From: Streptosporangiaceae bacterium
GTDB lineage: Bacteria; Actinomycetota; Actinomycetes; Streptosporangiales; Streptosporangiaceae
DNA length: 60,710 nucleotides
Direction: 5' to 3'
Assembly (NCBI GenBank): GCA_019239975.1
Contig: JAFAZE010000063.1
Location: 1-60,710, forward strand
The stretch's first letter is position 1. Every line of letters begins with the position of its first letter. Shown here piece by piece: positions 35,936 to 45,596 of the stretch. The translations under genes and the position numbers were made by a program. Below the pieces are notes generated by a model. The model was not told where the DNA came from. It worked only from the letters and a program-made list of their open reading frames with translations, and did not search any database.

Positions 35936-37117
35936 CTACCGCGGCGGAGCTTGCTCCGCTCGGTTACCGCGTGGAGCGGGCCACGCCTGCGGGGCGCGGA
36001 CGAGCAGCAGTGCCGCGTCGTCTTTGAGCGGCGCGCCCGAGTAGCGCAGCAGGTCCTCGCGCAGCAGCTCGAGCAGGCCGGGCTGCCGGCCCCCCGCCGC
36101 GTCCCCGTCCGGCACGCCGAGGTCGGCAAGGCGCTTGTCGAGGGGGTAGAACTCACGTTCCCTGTCCCGCGCCTCGGTGACACCGTCCGTGTAGAGCAGC
36201 AACTGATCGTTCGGCTTGAAGAAAAGAGTGCGGCCCGCACCGGAGCTGTCGCCCAGCGTGAGCATGCCGAGCGGCGGCGCGGGCGCGGGCACCTCCAGCA
36301 CGGTCACGATGCGGCCGCCCTCGCCGTCCGGCGACATCAGCATGGGCGGCGGGTGACCGCACGTGTAGACCGTCAGGCGGCCGGCCTCCGGCTCGATCTC
36401 CACGAACAGCGCGGTGACGAACTCCTCGTGTTCCCCCCACCGGCGGGACAGCCCGGCATCGAGCCTGCGGGCGAGCTCGGCGAGCGTGTGCACCTCGTGT
36501 GCCACCTCGCGGAACACGCCAAGGACGTCGGCGGCCACCTCGACCGCGCCGAGCCCCTTGCCGCGCACGTCGCCGACGATCATCCGGATGCCGAACGGCG
36601 TCCGGACGACCTCGTACAGGTCCCCGCCGACCTGGGCGTCGGCGGCGGCCGCGAGGTAGACCACCCCGAGCTCGAGCGGGCCGAGGCGAGGGGGCAGCGG
36701 CCGGAGCACGGCCCGCTGCGCGGCCTCGGCGACGGAGATGACGTTGGCGAAGCGCTGCTCCTTCCGCACGCCGATCGCGGTTCCGGCCGACGCGACCGCC
36801 GTCACCAGCACGACGGCCACGATCGTCGCGGCCGGCAGCGCCCTGGTGGCGCCGGTTGCCGCCGCCGCGACGATGACGGCGGCCAGCAGGCTCGCGGCGC
36901 CGTAGCCGAGCGGCCGGTAGACGGTCGCGGCGCCGATGCCGGCCAGCGCCGGCGGCACGGCGAGCAGCGGCTCGAGCAGCAGCGGCGCCGTCCACATGTG
37001 GCCGGCGCAAATGATCACCACGACGGCCACGAGGACGGCCGAGCACAGCTCGAGCCACCGCCCTGGCCAGCCAGCTATCCGCATTCCACCCTCGGCATCT
37101 GGGTCATAACGGGCCAT
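35936..37117 (-). CDS. Membrane PP2C-type (SpoIIE-like) serine phosphatase
   Basis: A 393-residue protein with an N-terminal membrane part (about four hydrophobic segments in residues 20-120, starting ELCSAVLVAVVVIICAGHMW) and a cytoplasmic PP2C/SpoIIE phosphatase domain (residues ~150-380). Metal-site motifs are GGDLYEVV, IVGDVRGKGLGAVEVA, YTCGHPPP and LLLYTDGVTEARD. Such enzymes dephosphorylate anti-sigma factor antagonists (STAS proteins); a STAS protein is encoded at 56811-57266 but far away. The start is either ATG 37117 or ATG 37084, the latter with GAGGGTGGA just before it. Confidence 0.9.
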   Translation of the reverse strand: MARYDPDAEGGMRIAGWPGRWLELCSAVLVAVVVIICAGHMWTAPLLLEPLLAVPPALAGIGAATVYRPLGYGAASLLAAVIVAAAATGATRALPAATIVAVVLVTAVASAGTAIGVRKEQRFANVISVAEAAQRAVLRPLPPRLGPLELGVVYLAAAADAQVGGDLYEVVRTPFGIRMIVGDVRGKGLGAVEVAADVLGVFREVAHEVHTLAELARRLDAGLSRRWGEHEEFVTALFVEIEPEAGRLTVYTCGHPPPMLMSPDGEGGRIVTVLEVPAPAPPLGMLTLGDSSGAGRTLFFKPNDQLLLYTDGVTEARDREREFYPLDKRLADLGVPDGDAAGGRQPGLLELLREDLLRYSGAPLKDDAALLLVRAPQAWPAPRGNRAEQAPPR

Positions 37118-37265
37118 TCCGACGAGAAGACCCTACGCCAGCCGCAAAGGGACTTCAGCCACGTTGATGATCGCGCCCGCCGCGAGTCGTCGTAGCGGGC
37201 CGCACCCCCCAGCGCGCTGGGTGTGAGTGGCGGCCTCTGCCCGGCCGCGGCGAGATCGTGGTCGT

Positions 37266-37320
37266 GGGGCCGATGGCGCCATCGGCCCCACTGGGCGGGG
37301 CCATATGCGCCAGCGGCCCC
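37266..37320. repeat. Palindromic repeat doublet, second copy
   Basis: Two 24-bp units (37266-37289 and 37297-37320) run from GGGGCC to GGCCCC with the 7-base linker ACTGGGC. The first unit is a perfect 24-bp palindrome; the second contains ATATGCGCCAGC. The doublet matches the one at 1259-1313 in reverse complement. It lies 8 bases after the stop of the minus-strand esterase and could serve as a terminator hairpin. Confidence 0.85.
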
Positions 37321-37328
37321 ACAATTGA

Positions 37329-38033
37329 TCAGACGCTGAGCAGGTAGCGAGCCAGCTCGGCGGGGCGGGAGAGGGCCATCAGGTGGCCGCCGGGCAGGAC
37401 GTCCGCCTCGACGCCGAGGCGGTCGCGGGACAGCTTCTGCTGGAAGGCGGCGGGGAACAGCCGGTCGTCCGCGCCGGCCACGGCGCGGATCGGGATGGCG
37501 GGCCATCCCGGGAAGTCGCACGGCGTCTCGAACACCGCATCGGAGTCGGCCGACGGCGGGCCGCCGTCCGGGAGGACCTCGGCGGGGACGTCGTGGAAGA
37601 AGTAGACGGCGTCGTCGAACTCCTCGGGATACCCGCCCGCCTGGGCGGCGGCCACCCGGGCCTCGCGGGATCCGGTGTTGCGCCACCAGGCGCCCGCCGC
37701 CTCGCCGGGTACCGGGATCATCGCGTTCACGAAGACGAGGGCACCGACCGGGACCTCCGTCGCGACCAGCGGGGCGGTGAACCCGCCGAGCGACTGCGCG
37801 ACGAGCACCACGTCGTCCCGGCCGCCGATCGCGCCGATGACGACGCGGGCGTACCCGGGCAGGCCGGCCGGATCGCCGGCGGGCAGGTCGACGGGGATCG
37901 CCTCGTGTCCCGCGCCGCGCAGCAGCGGTACCACCCGCTGCCAGTACCACGTGGCGGCGCCGCCGGCGCCCGGGATGAGGACGTAGGCGCGGCGCTGGCG
38001 CGGCGCGTCATCCGTGCTCGGTGGCGAGTTCAT
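37329..38033 (-). CDS. Alpha/beta hydrolase (esterase, methylketone-synthase/SABP2-like)
   Basis: A 234-residue alpha/beta hydrolase. Landmarks: YVLIPGAGGAATWYWQRVVP (oxyanion region), nucleophile in VAQSLGGFTAP, acid in AVAGADDRLFP and His in LPGGHLMALSRP. It resembles plant SABP2/MES-like and actinomycete small esterases; the substrate is unknown. The stop is closely followed by the palindromic repeat doublet. No helix or signal for export is present. Confidence 0.9.
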   Translation of the reverse strand: MNSPPSTDDAPRQRRAYVLIPGAGGAATWYWQRVVPLLRGAGHEAIPVDLPAGDPAGLPGYARVVIGAIGGRDDVVLVAQSLGGFTAPLVATEVPVGALVFVNAMIPVPGEAAGAWWRNTGSREARVAAAQAGGYPEEFDDAVYFFHDVPAEVLPDGGPPSADSDAVFETPCDFPGWPAIPIRAVAGADDRLFPAAFQQKLSRDRLGVEADVLPGGHLMALSRPAELARYLLSV

Positions 38034-38172
38034 GCTGCCAGGCTACGGCCATACCGCGCTTCCGCGCCGGCACCGGATGAGGCTGGCCGGGTGGGAGACC
38101 ACCTGTCGTTCGGATAAAGACGAGACGAATACCTGGCGCGGGCCGCAGTGGCGTGCGGCCTAAGCTGGATGC

Positions 38173-40008
38173 GTGCCTATGCTGCGGATCGCGCTCGCTC
38201 AGGTCAACGCGACGGTCGGTGACCTGGACGGGAACGCGGAGCTTATCGTCGAGTGGACCAGGCGCGCCGCGCGGCGCGGCGCGCGGCTCGTGGTGTTCCC
38301 CGAGATGGCGCTCACCGGGTACCCGGTCGAGGATCTCGCGCTGCGGGCCTCGTTCGTGGAGGCGTCCGTCGCCACCGTGCACGAGATCGCCGGGCGGCTG
38401 GGCGCGGAGGGTCTCGGCGGGATCGCCGTCGTACTCGGCTACCTCGACCGGCTCGCCGGCCTGGCGCCGCGTCTCGGGCTGCCGGCCGGGGCGCCGCTGG
38501 ACGCCGCGGCGCTGCTGTACGACGGGCGTGTCGTCATCACCTCGGCCAAGCACCACCTGCCGAACTACGGGGTGTTCGACGAGTACCGCTACTTCGTCCC
38601 CGGAAACACGCTGCCCGTGTTCCGGATGGACGCCGATGGCGGGGACCAGGTGGACGTCGCGATCGCCATCTGCGAGGACCTGTGGCAGGACGGCGGGCCG
38701 GTGGCGGTGACCCGGCAGGCGGGCGCGGGGCTGCTCGCGGTGCCGAACGCGTCGCCGTATGAGCGCGGGAAGGACGACGTCCGGCTGGACCTGTGCGTCC
38801 GGCGGGCGCGCGAGGCAGGGGCGGCGCTCGCGTACTGCAACCTGACCGGCGGCCAGGACGAGCTCGTCTTCGACGGCGACTCGATCCTGGTGAGCCCGGC
38901 CGGCGCGCTGCTCGCCCGCGGCCCGCAGTTCGACGAGGCGCTGGTGGTCGCCGACGTGGAACTGGCGGCCGCGGCATCGCGGGACGCCCCCGCCCGGGAG
39001 CCGGCGGACGCGCACGACGGCACGACGATCACGATCGAGCGTGTCACGCTTCCCGCCAGGCGGGGCGCCGCCGTCACGGAGGAGGCCGCGGCCGGGGAAC
39101 CAGGGCCGCTGTGGCCACGGCTGTCCGACCCGGCCGAGGTTTACGCGGCGCTCGTGACCGGGACGCGGGACTACGTGCGGAAAAACGGGTTCCGTTCGGT
39201 AATCCTGGGGCTGTCCGGCGGCATCGACTCGGCGCTCACCGCCACGATCGCCGCGGACGCGATCGGGCCGCAGAACGTGCGCGTGGTGCTGATGCCCAGC
39301 CGCTACTCCACCGAGCACTCCATCGGCGACGCCGAGGACCTGGTGAAACGCCAGGGGCTGCAGTCCGTGACCATCCCAATTCGGTCCATGGTGGACGCGT
39401 TCGCCGAGGATCTCACCCCGGCGGGGTTCCCGCCGGCCGGGCTGCCCGCGGAGAACCTGCAGGCCCGGGTGCGCGGCGTTATCTTGATGGGGCTGTCCAA
39501 CGCGCACGGGCATCTCGTGCTCACGACAGGCAACAAGAGCGAGCTCGCGACCGGCTACTCGACGCTGTACGGGGATTCGGCCGGCGGCTTCGGCCCGATC
39601 AAGGACGTGTACAAGACGTTCGTCTGGGAGCTGGCGCGGTGGCGTAATCAGGAAGCCGAACGAACGGGGGCGACTCCCCCGATCCCGGAGAACTCGATCA
39701 CGAAGCCGCCAAGCGCCGAGCTCGCGCCGGGGCAGCTCGACACCGACTCGCTTCCGTCGTACGAGGTGCTCGACGCGCTGCTCGACGACTACGTCGAGAA
39801 GGACGTGGGCACCGCCGGGCTGATCGCGGCCGGCTACGACCCGGCCCTGGTGGAGCGCGTGGTCCGCCTCGTCGACACGGCCGAGTACAAACGGCGCCAG
39901 TACCCGCCAGGTCCCAAGATCAGCCCGAAGAACTTCGGCCGCGGCCGGCGGCTGCCGATCACGAACCGGTGGCGCGAGAACCCGACGGGCGGCACTCACA
40001 TCAACTGA
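38173..40008 (+). CDS. nadE: Glutamine-dependent NAD+ synthetase
   Basis: A 611-residue enzyme that converts nicotinic acid adenine dinucleotide to NAD, using ammonia released from glutamine. The N-terminal nitrilase-type glutaminase has the triad E44 (VVFPEMAL), K126 (SAKHHLPNYGVFDE) and C167 (AICEDLW). The C-terminal synthetase has the ATP loop LSGGIDSALTA near 347-357, and TGNKSELATGYSTLYGDSAG, EPNSITKPPSAEL-like ENSITKPPSAEL and FGRGRRLPITNRW. The start is GTG 38173. The type matches the two-domain mycobacterial-like enzyme in domain order. Confidence 0.97.
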   Translation: MPMLRIALAQVNATVGDLDGNAELIVEWTRRAARRGARLVVFPEMALTGYPVEDLALRASFVEASVATVHEIAGRLGAEGLGGIAVVLGYLDRLAGLAPRLGLPAGAPLDAAALLYDGRVVITSAKHHLPNYGVFDEYRYFVPGNTLPVFRMDADGGDQVDVAIAICEDLWQDGGPVAVTRQAGAGLLAVPNASPYERGKDDVRLDLCVRRAREAGAALAYCNLTGGQDELVFDGDSILVSPAGALLARGPQFDEALVVADVELAAAASRDAPAREPADAHDGTTITIERVTLPARRGAAVTEEAAAGEPGPLWPRLSDPAEVYAALVTGTRDYVRKNGFRSVILGLSGGIDSALTATIAADAIGPQNVRVVLMPSRYSTEHSIGDAEDLVKRQGLQSVTIPIRSMVDAFAEDLTPAGFPPAGLPAENLQARVRGVILMGLSNAHGHLVLTTGNKSELATGYSTLYGDSAGGFGPIKDVYKTFVWELARWRNQEAERTGATPPIPENSITKPPSAELAPGQLDTDSLPSYEVLDALLDDYVEKDVGTAGLIAAGYDPALVERVVRLVDTAEYKRRQYPPGPKISPKNFGRGRRLPITNRWRENPTGGTHIN

Positions 40009-40105
40009 CTCGCATCAGCTGACGAGCAGGACCGGATGGCTCCCAGCCGCCTGGATAGCCGGCATCATCCGCTCCGCTTCGAGACTCACTGCGGCGGTCA
40101 TCGCG

Positions 40106-40783
40106 TCAGCGCGGGGCGAGTCCGAGCAGTAGCTCGTCCACGACCCGCGCCGCGAAGTCAGGCCCGGCGGGCGTGGCGTGGTGCTTGTCCCTGGCCATCA
40201 CGGTGCCGGTGAGCGCGAGCAGCGCGATCTCCACGTCGGTGCCGGCGCGTATCTCACCGGTGGCGATGCCGCGGCGCAGCACCGAGCGCATCATCTCGCG
40301 CCGCGGCTCGACGACGGTCTCCATGTACCGTGCCATCAGCCGCGGGTATTTCTTCTGCGTGGCGTCGCTGCGCAGCATGGTGAACAGCCGCACATACCGC
40401 GGGTCAGCGGCGTCCTTGACCATCACCTCGAGCATGGCGACCAGGTCTTCGCGCACCGACTCGCCGCGCGGCTCGGGAAACGGGCTCTTGAGCGAGGCGA
40501 GCGCGTCGACGAGGAGGTCTTCCTTGCCCGTCCAGCGGCGGTACAGCGTCGCCTTGCCGACACCCGCACGAGCCGCGACGGCCTCGCAGCGGAAGCCCTC
40601 GACACCGGCCTCGGCGAACGTGTCGAGCGCGGCGTCGATCATCGCTCGCTCGGCACGCTCGCTGCGCGGCCGCCCCGGGCGCCGCGAGGCACCCGGGGCG
40701 CCTTGCGGCGTCCCGGTCTGGGTGTCTCGCGGCGTCGCGGTCTTGGCGACCGCTACGTCCCGTTCCTCGGTACGCATGGCCAT
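40106..40783 (-). CDS. TetR-family regulator of the adjacent MFS exporter
   Basis: A 225-residue TetR regulator. The helix-turn-helix spans about residues 48-92 (MIDAALDTFAEAGVEGF, VAARAGVGKATLYRRWTGKE). The ligand domain includes FTMLRSDATQKKYP and ends VVDELLLGLAPR. A disordered, Arg/Pro/Gly-rich N-terminus of about 45 residues precedes the HTH. The gene starts 7 bases after the end of the upstream DHA2 exporter, so the two form an operon in which the repressor is the last gene. The likely operator is at 42527-42549. Confidence 0.93.
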   Translation of the reverse strand: MAMRTEERDVAVAKTATPRDTQTGTPQGAPGASRRPGRPRSERAERAMIDAALDTFAEAGVEGFRCEAVAARAGVGKATLYRRWTGKEDLLVDALASLKSPFPEPRGESVREDLVAMLEVMVKDAADPRYVRLFTMLRSDATQKKYPRLMARYMETVVEPRREMMRSVLRRGIATGEIRAGTDVEIALLALTGTVMARDKHHATPAGPDFAARVVDELLLGLAPR

Positions 40784-40790
40784 CTCGTTC

Positions 40791-42404
40791 TTATCTTTGC
40801 ACCCGCGCCGGCTCGGCGGCGAGTTCCCCCGCCAGCTCGCGGTCGGCCTCGGCGACTTCCTGGGCCACCGCGACGTCTTCGGCGGCGACCGCCTGGCGCT
40901 GCCGGCCCGGCATCCAGCGCAGCACCACGGCCGCCCCGGCCACCGCGATGAGCGCCGCCACCACGGTGGTGATGTGTATGGCGTTCACGAAGGCGGTGTT
41001 CCCGGGCGCGAGCAGGAACCGGCCAGACGGGCCCAGCTGCTGCGCCACGGCCTGCGTGGCCGAGACGGACTGGGCCGCCGTGCCCCGCACCGCCGTCGGC
41101 AGCTGCGCGAGCTGCGGGCTCAGCGTGGAGCGGTAGGACTCGGCCAGGATCGAGCCGAGCACCGCGACGCCGAGCGCGACGGCGACCTGGCGCGCGGTGT
41201 TCGTCAGCGCCGACCCGGCGCCGGCCCGCTCACGCGGCAGCACGTCCATGACCGAGGCGGTCGCCGCCGGCATGGCGACGCCTACGCCCGCGCCCTGGAC
41301 CGCGAACAGCACCGCGAGCAGCCAGATCGGCGACGACGTGCCGAGCGCCGCGTACCCGGCGAGCGCCGCGGCGCTGACCAGCAGGCCGCCGGCGCCAACG
41401 GCCTTGGCGCCGTACGTGCGCACCAGCCCGGCGCTGCGCGGGGACATGAGCAGCTGGCCGGCCGCGAACGGCACGGTGAGCAGGCCCGCGTCCAGCGCGG
41501 TGTAGCCCCGCACGTTCTGCAGGTAAAAGCTGGTGAAGAAGAACACGCCGCCCATGCCGAAGAACAGCAGCCCGATCGCCCCGACCGAGGCGGACAGCCG
41601 CCGGTCGCGGAACAGCCGGACGTCGAGCGACGGGTGCGAGATGCGGGACTCATGCCAGGCGAACAGGGCCAGCACGGCGAGGCCGCCGAAGATCGGCCCG
41701 AGCACGTCGCCGCGCAGCCACGAGCCGGTGTCGCCGCCCTGCACGATCCCGTACACCAGGAGCACGAGGCCGGCGATCGACGCCAGCACGCCCAGGTAGT
41801 CGATCTTCCCCGGGTCGGGGTTCCGCGACTCGGGGACGAGGATCAGCGCGGCGAGCGCGCCTGCCGCGGTCACCGGCACGTTGATCAGGAAGACCGAGCC
41901 CCACCAGAAGTGGTTCAGCAGCACGCCGCCGAGTACCGGGCCGGTCGCGACACCGATGCCGACCGCCGTCGCCCAGATGCCGATCGCGCGCGCTCGTTCG
42001 GCGGGCTCGAAGACGTTGGAGATGATTGAGAGGGTTTGCGGCATCACGGCCGCGCCGCCAAGGCCCATCGCGGCGCGCGCGATGATGAGCTGGTCCGGCG
42101 ACCGGGAATACGCCGAGAGCAGCGACGCGATGCCGAACAGCGCGAGCCCGATCATGAGCATCCGCTTGCGGCCGATCCGGTCGCCCACGACGCCGAACGT
42201 GAAGAGCAGCCCGGCGAACACCAGCGTGTAGGAGTTGATCGCCCACTCGAGCTGGCTCTGGCTGGCGCCCAGGCCCCCGTGCGGCTCGGCGATCGTCTTC
42301 AGCGCCACGTTGAGCACCGTGTTGTCGATGACGATGGCGAGCAGCCCGACCACGAGCACGCTGAGGATCAGCCAGCGCCGCCGGTAAATCGTCTGTGTAT
42401 CCAT
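40791..42404 (-). CDS. MFS multidrug exporter, DHA2 (14-helix) type
   Basis: A 537-residue proton-driven drug exporter of the DHA2 family with about 14 membrane segments. Diagnostic motifs are VIDNTVLNVALKTI (motif D1), FGVVGDRIGRKRML (motif A), AARAAMGLGGAAVMPQTLS-like IIARAAMGLGGAAVMP (motif B) and IWATAVGIGVATGPVLGGVL (motif C). The C-terminal ~35 residues are charged and cytoplasmic. The following TetR gene probably regulates it and itself. Substrate unknown. Confidence 0.93.
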   Translation of the reverse strand: MDTQTIYRRRWLILSVLVVGLLAIVIDNTVLNVALKTIAEPHGGLGASQSQLEWAINSYTLVFAGLLFTFGVVGDRIGRKRMLMIGLALFGIASLLSAYSRSPDQLIIARAAMGLGGAAVMPQTLSIISNVFEPAERARAIGIWATAVGIGVATGPVLGGVLLNHFWWGSVFLINVPVTAAGALAALILVPESRNPDPGKIDYLGVLASIAGLVLLVYGIVQGGDTGSWLRGDVLGPIFGGLAVLALFAWHESRISHPSLDVRLFRDRRLSASVGAIGLLFFGMGGVFFFTSFYLQNVRGYTALDAGLLTVPFAAGQLLMSPRSAGLVRTYGAKAVGAGGLLVSAAALAGYAALGTSSPIWLLAVLFAVQGAGVGVAMPAATASVMDVLPRERAGAGSALTNTARQVAVALGVAVLGSILAESYRSTLSPQLAQLPTAVRGTAAQSVSATQAVAQQLGPSGRFLLAPGNTAFVNAIHITTVVAALIAVAGAAVVLRWMPGRQRQAVAAEDVAVAQEVAEADRELAGELAAEPARVQR

Positions 42405-42526
42405 GTGACCCTTCGCCGATCATGGAAGCTTCTGCGGGACCGGGAAGGTGCAGGCTCGCTGCGGTGTTGCCCTGATCAGGTGATCCGGTAACCGGTCCCG
42501 CGGGTAGTTCACCGTCCACCCGCTAT

Positions 42527-42549
42527 CGATACGGAACAGTCTCGTATCG
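42527..42549. promoter_or_regulatory. Candidate TetR operator
   Basis: CGATACG-9 bases-CGTATCG, perfect 7-bp arms, about 120 bases upstream of the DHA2 exporter start. Size and spacing suit a TetR dimer encoded by the last gene of the operon. Confidence 0.65.
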
Positions 42550-42621
42550 GAATCTATTCCGGCGTTCCGGGCAATCTTCTGGCGCCCCCGCTGGGCGCTG
42601 GGGCCACCGGAGTCGGCCCGG

Positions 42622-42691
42622 CGTTTCCACGATCACGGGCGCGCATTTCGCGTCGTGGAAACTACGGGTCGTATGCGACACCTACGTTTCC
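42622..42691. repeat. Mosaic of inverted and direct repeats
   Basis: GTTTCCACGA (42623-42632) pairs with TCGTGGAAAC (42653-42662). CGTTTCCACGATCACGG (42622) is directly repeated with three changes as CGTTTCCGTGATCATGG (42675). The ATGATCACGG core reappears in the hairpin at 50831-50886. It lies in the gap between the DHA2 exporter and the serine hydrolase; no gene is seen in 42405-42733. Confidence 0.7.
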
Positions 42692-42733
42692 GTGATCATG
42701 GTCCAGCCCGCCGGAGGCGGGCTGAGGGGTGAG

Positions 42734-44563
42734 TCAGGGGAGGATCATGATGTCGGCGTGACGGAGGTGGTGGGTACCGGGATTGACCGCGAGGGTGAGG
42801 ACGAGGGTGGCGTGCTCGCCCGCGAGCTCCAGGCTCGCGGTTGCCGCGCCGTCGCCGGCGCGCCACGCGGCGGGCTTGGAGGCGCCGGCCCAGACGGCCG
42901 CCATCCGCAGGCGGCGTGCCAGCACTCCGGTGTCAACGCCGTCGGCCACCGCTATGGACCGCGGCCATTCGCGGGAGCCGCCGTTCATCCAGCCGACGAC
43001 GCTGTCCAAAACGTCACTGAGCGGCGAACCAGGCGCGGGCGGCACGGCGAGGGTGAGTGACTGCACGCGCGGCGGCAGCGCCGGGCTCAGCTGGATCTGG
43101 ACCTGGACGACGCCGCGCTCGCCCGCCAGCCACCAGCGGCAGTGCGCGGGCGTGTCCGACTCCGGTGGGCGTTCGTGGCCGGCGGTGAAGTCTCCGATGC
43201 GCTCCCGGACAAGGGCGATCTTGCGCCGGCGTTCGGCGTAGGGGATGTCCTGCGCCACGTTTTCGGCGAACAGGGACGCCGTCGTGGCATCGTCCCAGGA
43301 CTGGAGCAACCGGGTCACCGCGTCCCTGGCCGCCAGGGTCTCCGGCCACACACCCGGCGCCCGGGCGGCCTGCGCCGGCCGCGTGGAAGGAGGGGCCGGC
43401 GCGAGCGCGGGGGTACGCCAGGCTCTGGGGCGGCCCCGTCCCGCCTCTCCCCGTACGACCGCTTCCAGCAGTCTTCCGGCGAGCGAGGACGCCTGGGCGT
43501 AGGTGCCGTTGCATAGAACGATCACGCCGGCTCCTGTCGCCGCATGCCACCGCATGTTGCTGCCGAAGCCCGGATAGCCGCCGCTGTGGCTGACCACCCG
43601 GCCGAGCGAAGGGTCCTCGTCGACGAACAGCCCGAAGCCGTAGCTCCCGGGCCACGCCGGAGGGCCACCAGGCAGGTGACCGGGCTTGTCCCAGCCGGTC
43701 AGCACGCGAGGCAGCTGCATCTCACGGCGGCTCGCCCGGCGCAGCGGATGCCGGCCGCCCGCACGCTCCTCCCCCGGCGGGAACGCCGCCGCGAACCCGG
43801 CCACCCAGAGCGCGAGATCGTTCACGCAGCTGAAGACGCCGCCCATGGGGGCGAACGCGCCGCACCTGTCGAACGGGACCTCCTCCCAGACGGCAGTGAT
43901 TGCCGCGTCGTCAGGGACGGACGCGGCGGGGGCGCGGCGGTAGCCGAGAGCCAGTTCCGCCGCGGGGAACTCGGCAGCCTCGAAGCCGGTGCGGGTCAGG
44001 GCCAGCGGGCGCAGCAGGCGGTCGCGGACGTAGTCCGGGTACGCCATGCCGGTGATGGCGGTGATGACGAGGCCGAGAATCGCGTAGCCCAGGTTGGAGT
44101 ACTCGAAGCGGGTGCCGGGGGCCCACGCGATGCTCACGCCGCCGGCGAGCAGCATGCCGAACTCGCCCAGCGGGAGGCCCTGCTGCCGGTCTCCCCACGG
44201 ATCGTCGGTCGGGAAGCCAGCCGTCATCGTCAGCAGGTGCCTGATCGACACGCGGTCCGCGTCCGGCGTCACGGGAGGCCAGCCCCGCAGTTCCGGCACG
44301 TACTCCTCGGCCGGGTCGTCCAGCGCGAGCTGGCCGTCGTCGCGCAGCGCGAGCACCGCGGACGCGGTGAAGCTCTTCGTCATCGAGGCGATCCGGAAGA
44401 CGGTCCCCGCGTCCGGCGGCGGGCCACCGAGATACCGTTCGCCCAGGCCGCCGGCGTGCACGAGGCCGCCGCCGGCCACGATTCCGTAGGCCAGGCCGGG
44501 CTGGCCGCCGCCGAGATGGTAGGCGCCCGCGATGGCTTCAGCTGCTTCAAAGTCGCTGGACAC
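42734..44563 (-). CDS. Serine hydrolase, beta-lactamase/class C family
   Basis: A 609-residue protein whose first ~370 residues are a serine beta-lactamase-like (class C / DD-peptidase-type) domain: S-x-x-K in [12 protein letters not shown]-x-N in [12 protein letters not shown], and an H-S-G-G motif in [15 protein letters not shown]. The C-terminal ~200 residues are a separate alpha/beta part of unknown role ([20 protein letters not shown]). No signal peptide is seen, so it is probably cytoplasmic and an esterase or peptidase more than an antibiotic-resistance enzyme. Confidence 0.9.
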   Translation of the reverse strand: MSSDFEAAEAIAGAYHLGGGQPGLAYGIVAGGGLVHAGGLGERYLGGPPPDAGTVFRIASMTKSFTASAVLALRDDGQLALDDPAEEYVPELRGWPPVTPDADRVSIRHLLTMTAGFPTDDPWGDRQQGLPLGEFGMLLAGGVSIAWAPGTRFEYSNLGYAILGLVITAITGMAYPDYVRDRLLRPLALTRTGFEAAEFPAAELALGYRRAPAASVPDDAAITAVWEEVPFDRCGAFAPMGGVFSCVNDLALWVAGFAAAFPPGEERAGGRHPLRRASRREMQLPRVLTGWDKPGHLPGGPPAWPGSYGFGLFVDEDPSLGRVVSHSGGYPGFGSNMRWHAATGAGVIVLCNGTYAQASSLAGRLLEAVVRGEAGRGRPRAWRTPALAPAPPSTRPAQAARAPGVWPETLAARDAVTRLLQSWDDATTASLFAENVAQDIPYAERRRKIALVRERIGDFTAGHERPPESDTPAHCRWWLAGERGVVQVQIQLSPALPPRVQSLTLAVPPAPGSPLSDVLDSVVGWMNGGSREWPRSIAVADGVDTGVLARRLRMAAVWAGASKPAAWRAGDGAATASLELAGEHATLVLTLAVNPGTHHLRHADIMILP

Positions 44564-44648
44564 CGGATTAGTCTCGCACGCGCATCCATGCCATTATCGG
44601 AGTGTCCGGGTACGCCACTGGGGCGCCTCGAGACATGGAGGACCGACA

Positions 44649-45545
44649 ATGCCAGCTCAGGGCAGTAATACGCAGGCGGAAACTCAGCCGGTGGCCGCGA
44701 CGCCGCAGCGGACCACGACGCAGGCGGAGCCGCTGTACGGGGGGCACACCCGGGGGCGTGTCACGGTCAGGGACATCGCCGCCGCCAAGGCGCGGGGCGA
44801 GAAATGGCCGATGCTCACGGCGTATGACGCGCTCACGGCCGGGATCTTCGACGAGGCCGGGATTCCCGTGCTGCTCGTCGGCGACTCGGCCGCGATGGTC
44901 GTCTACGGCCACGACACGACGATCCCGGTCACCGTCGACGACCTGATCCCGCTCACCGCCGCCGTCGTGCGCGGGACGAGCCGGGCCATGATCGTGGCGG
45001 ACCTGCCTTTCGGGTCCTATCAGGCGTCCCCGGCCGCGGCGCTGGAGGCCGCGACCAGGTTCTTCAAGGAGTCCGGGGCGCACGCCGTCAAGCTCGAGGG
45101 CGGCATGCGCGTGGCGCACCAGGTGGAGGAGCTCGTCGCCGCCGGGATCCCGGTGATGGCGCACCTCGGCCTGACACCGCAGTCGGTGCACGCCTTTGGC
45201 GGCTACCGGGTGCAGGGCCGCGGCGAGGACGGCGAGCGGCTGCTGCACGACGCCAAGGCGCTGCAGGCGGCCGGCGCGTTCTCGGTGGTGCTCGAGTGCG
45301 TACCGGCGGCGCTGGGCGCGCGGATCACCGAGGCGCTGTCCATCCCCACGATCGGCATCGGGGCCGGCCCGCACTGCGACGCGCAGGTCCTGGTGTGGCA
45401 GGACATGGCGGGGCTGTCGCCGCGCACGCCGAAGTTCGTCAAGAAGTACGCCGACGTCGCCGGCGTGCTGCGCGGCGCGGCCGCGGCGTTCGCGAAAGAC
45501 GTTACCTCCGGCGCCTTCCCCGCTGAGGAGTTCTCCTACCGGTAA
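44649..45545 (+). CDS. panB: 3-methyl-2-oxobutanoate hydroxymethyltransferase
   Basis: A 298-residue ketopantoate hydroxymethyltransferase, first committed step of pantothenate/CoA synthesis, using 5,10-methylene-tetrahydrofolate. Motifs: [79 protein letters not shown] and [19 protein letters not shown]. The first ~35 residues, rich in Gln/Thr, are a non-conserved extension common in actinobacterial PanB. GGAGG stands before ATG 44649. panB follows the glnE/glnA2 region in mycobacteria too. Confidence 0.97.
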   Translation: MPAQGSNTQAETQPVAATPQRTTTQAEPLYGGHTRGRVTVRDIAAAKARGEKWPMLTAYDALTAGIFDEAGIPVLLVGDSAAMVVYGHDTTIPVTVDDLIPLTAAVVRGTSRAMIVADLPFGSYQASPAAALEAATRFFKESGAHAVKLEGGMRVAHQVEELVAAGIPVMAHLGLTPQSVHAFGGYRVQGRGEDGERLLHDAKALQAAGAFSVVLECVPAALGARITEALSIPTIGIGAGPHCDAQVLVWQDMAGLSPRTPKFVKKYADVAGVLRGAAAAFAKDVTSGAFPAEEFSYR

Positions 45546-45596
45546 GGGCATCCGGACAGGCTTCAGGTGAGCCACCGCTCGTTCGGCAAAGCGATT

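Noticed and set aside
38008..39999. A 663-codon open frame antisense to nadE
   Set aside because: Shadow of a high-GC core gene; no family motifs.
29939..45545. A biosynthetic gene cluster built from ALDH, PhyH oxygenase, esterase and exporters
   Set aside because: There is no core synthase, genes face in different directions, and they are interleaved with core genes (glnA2, nadE, panB).
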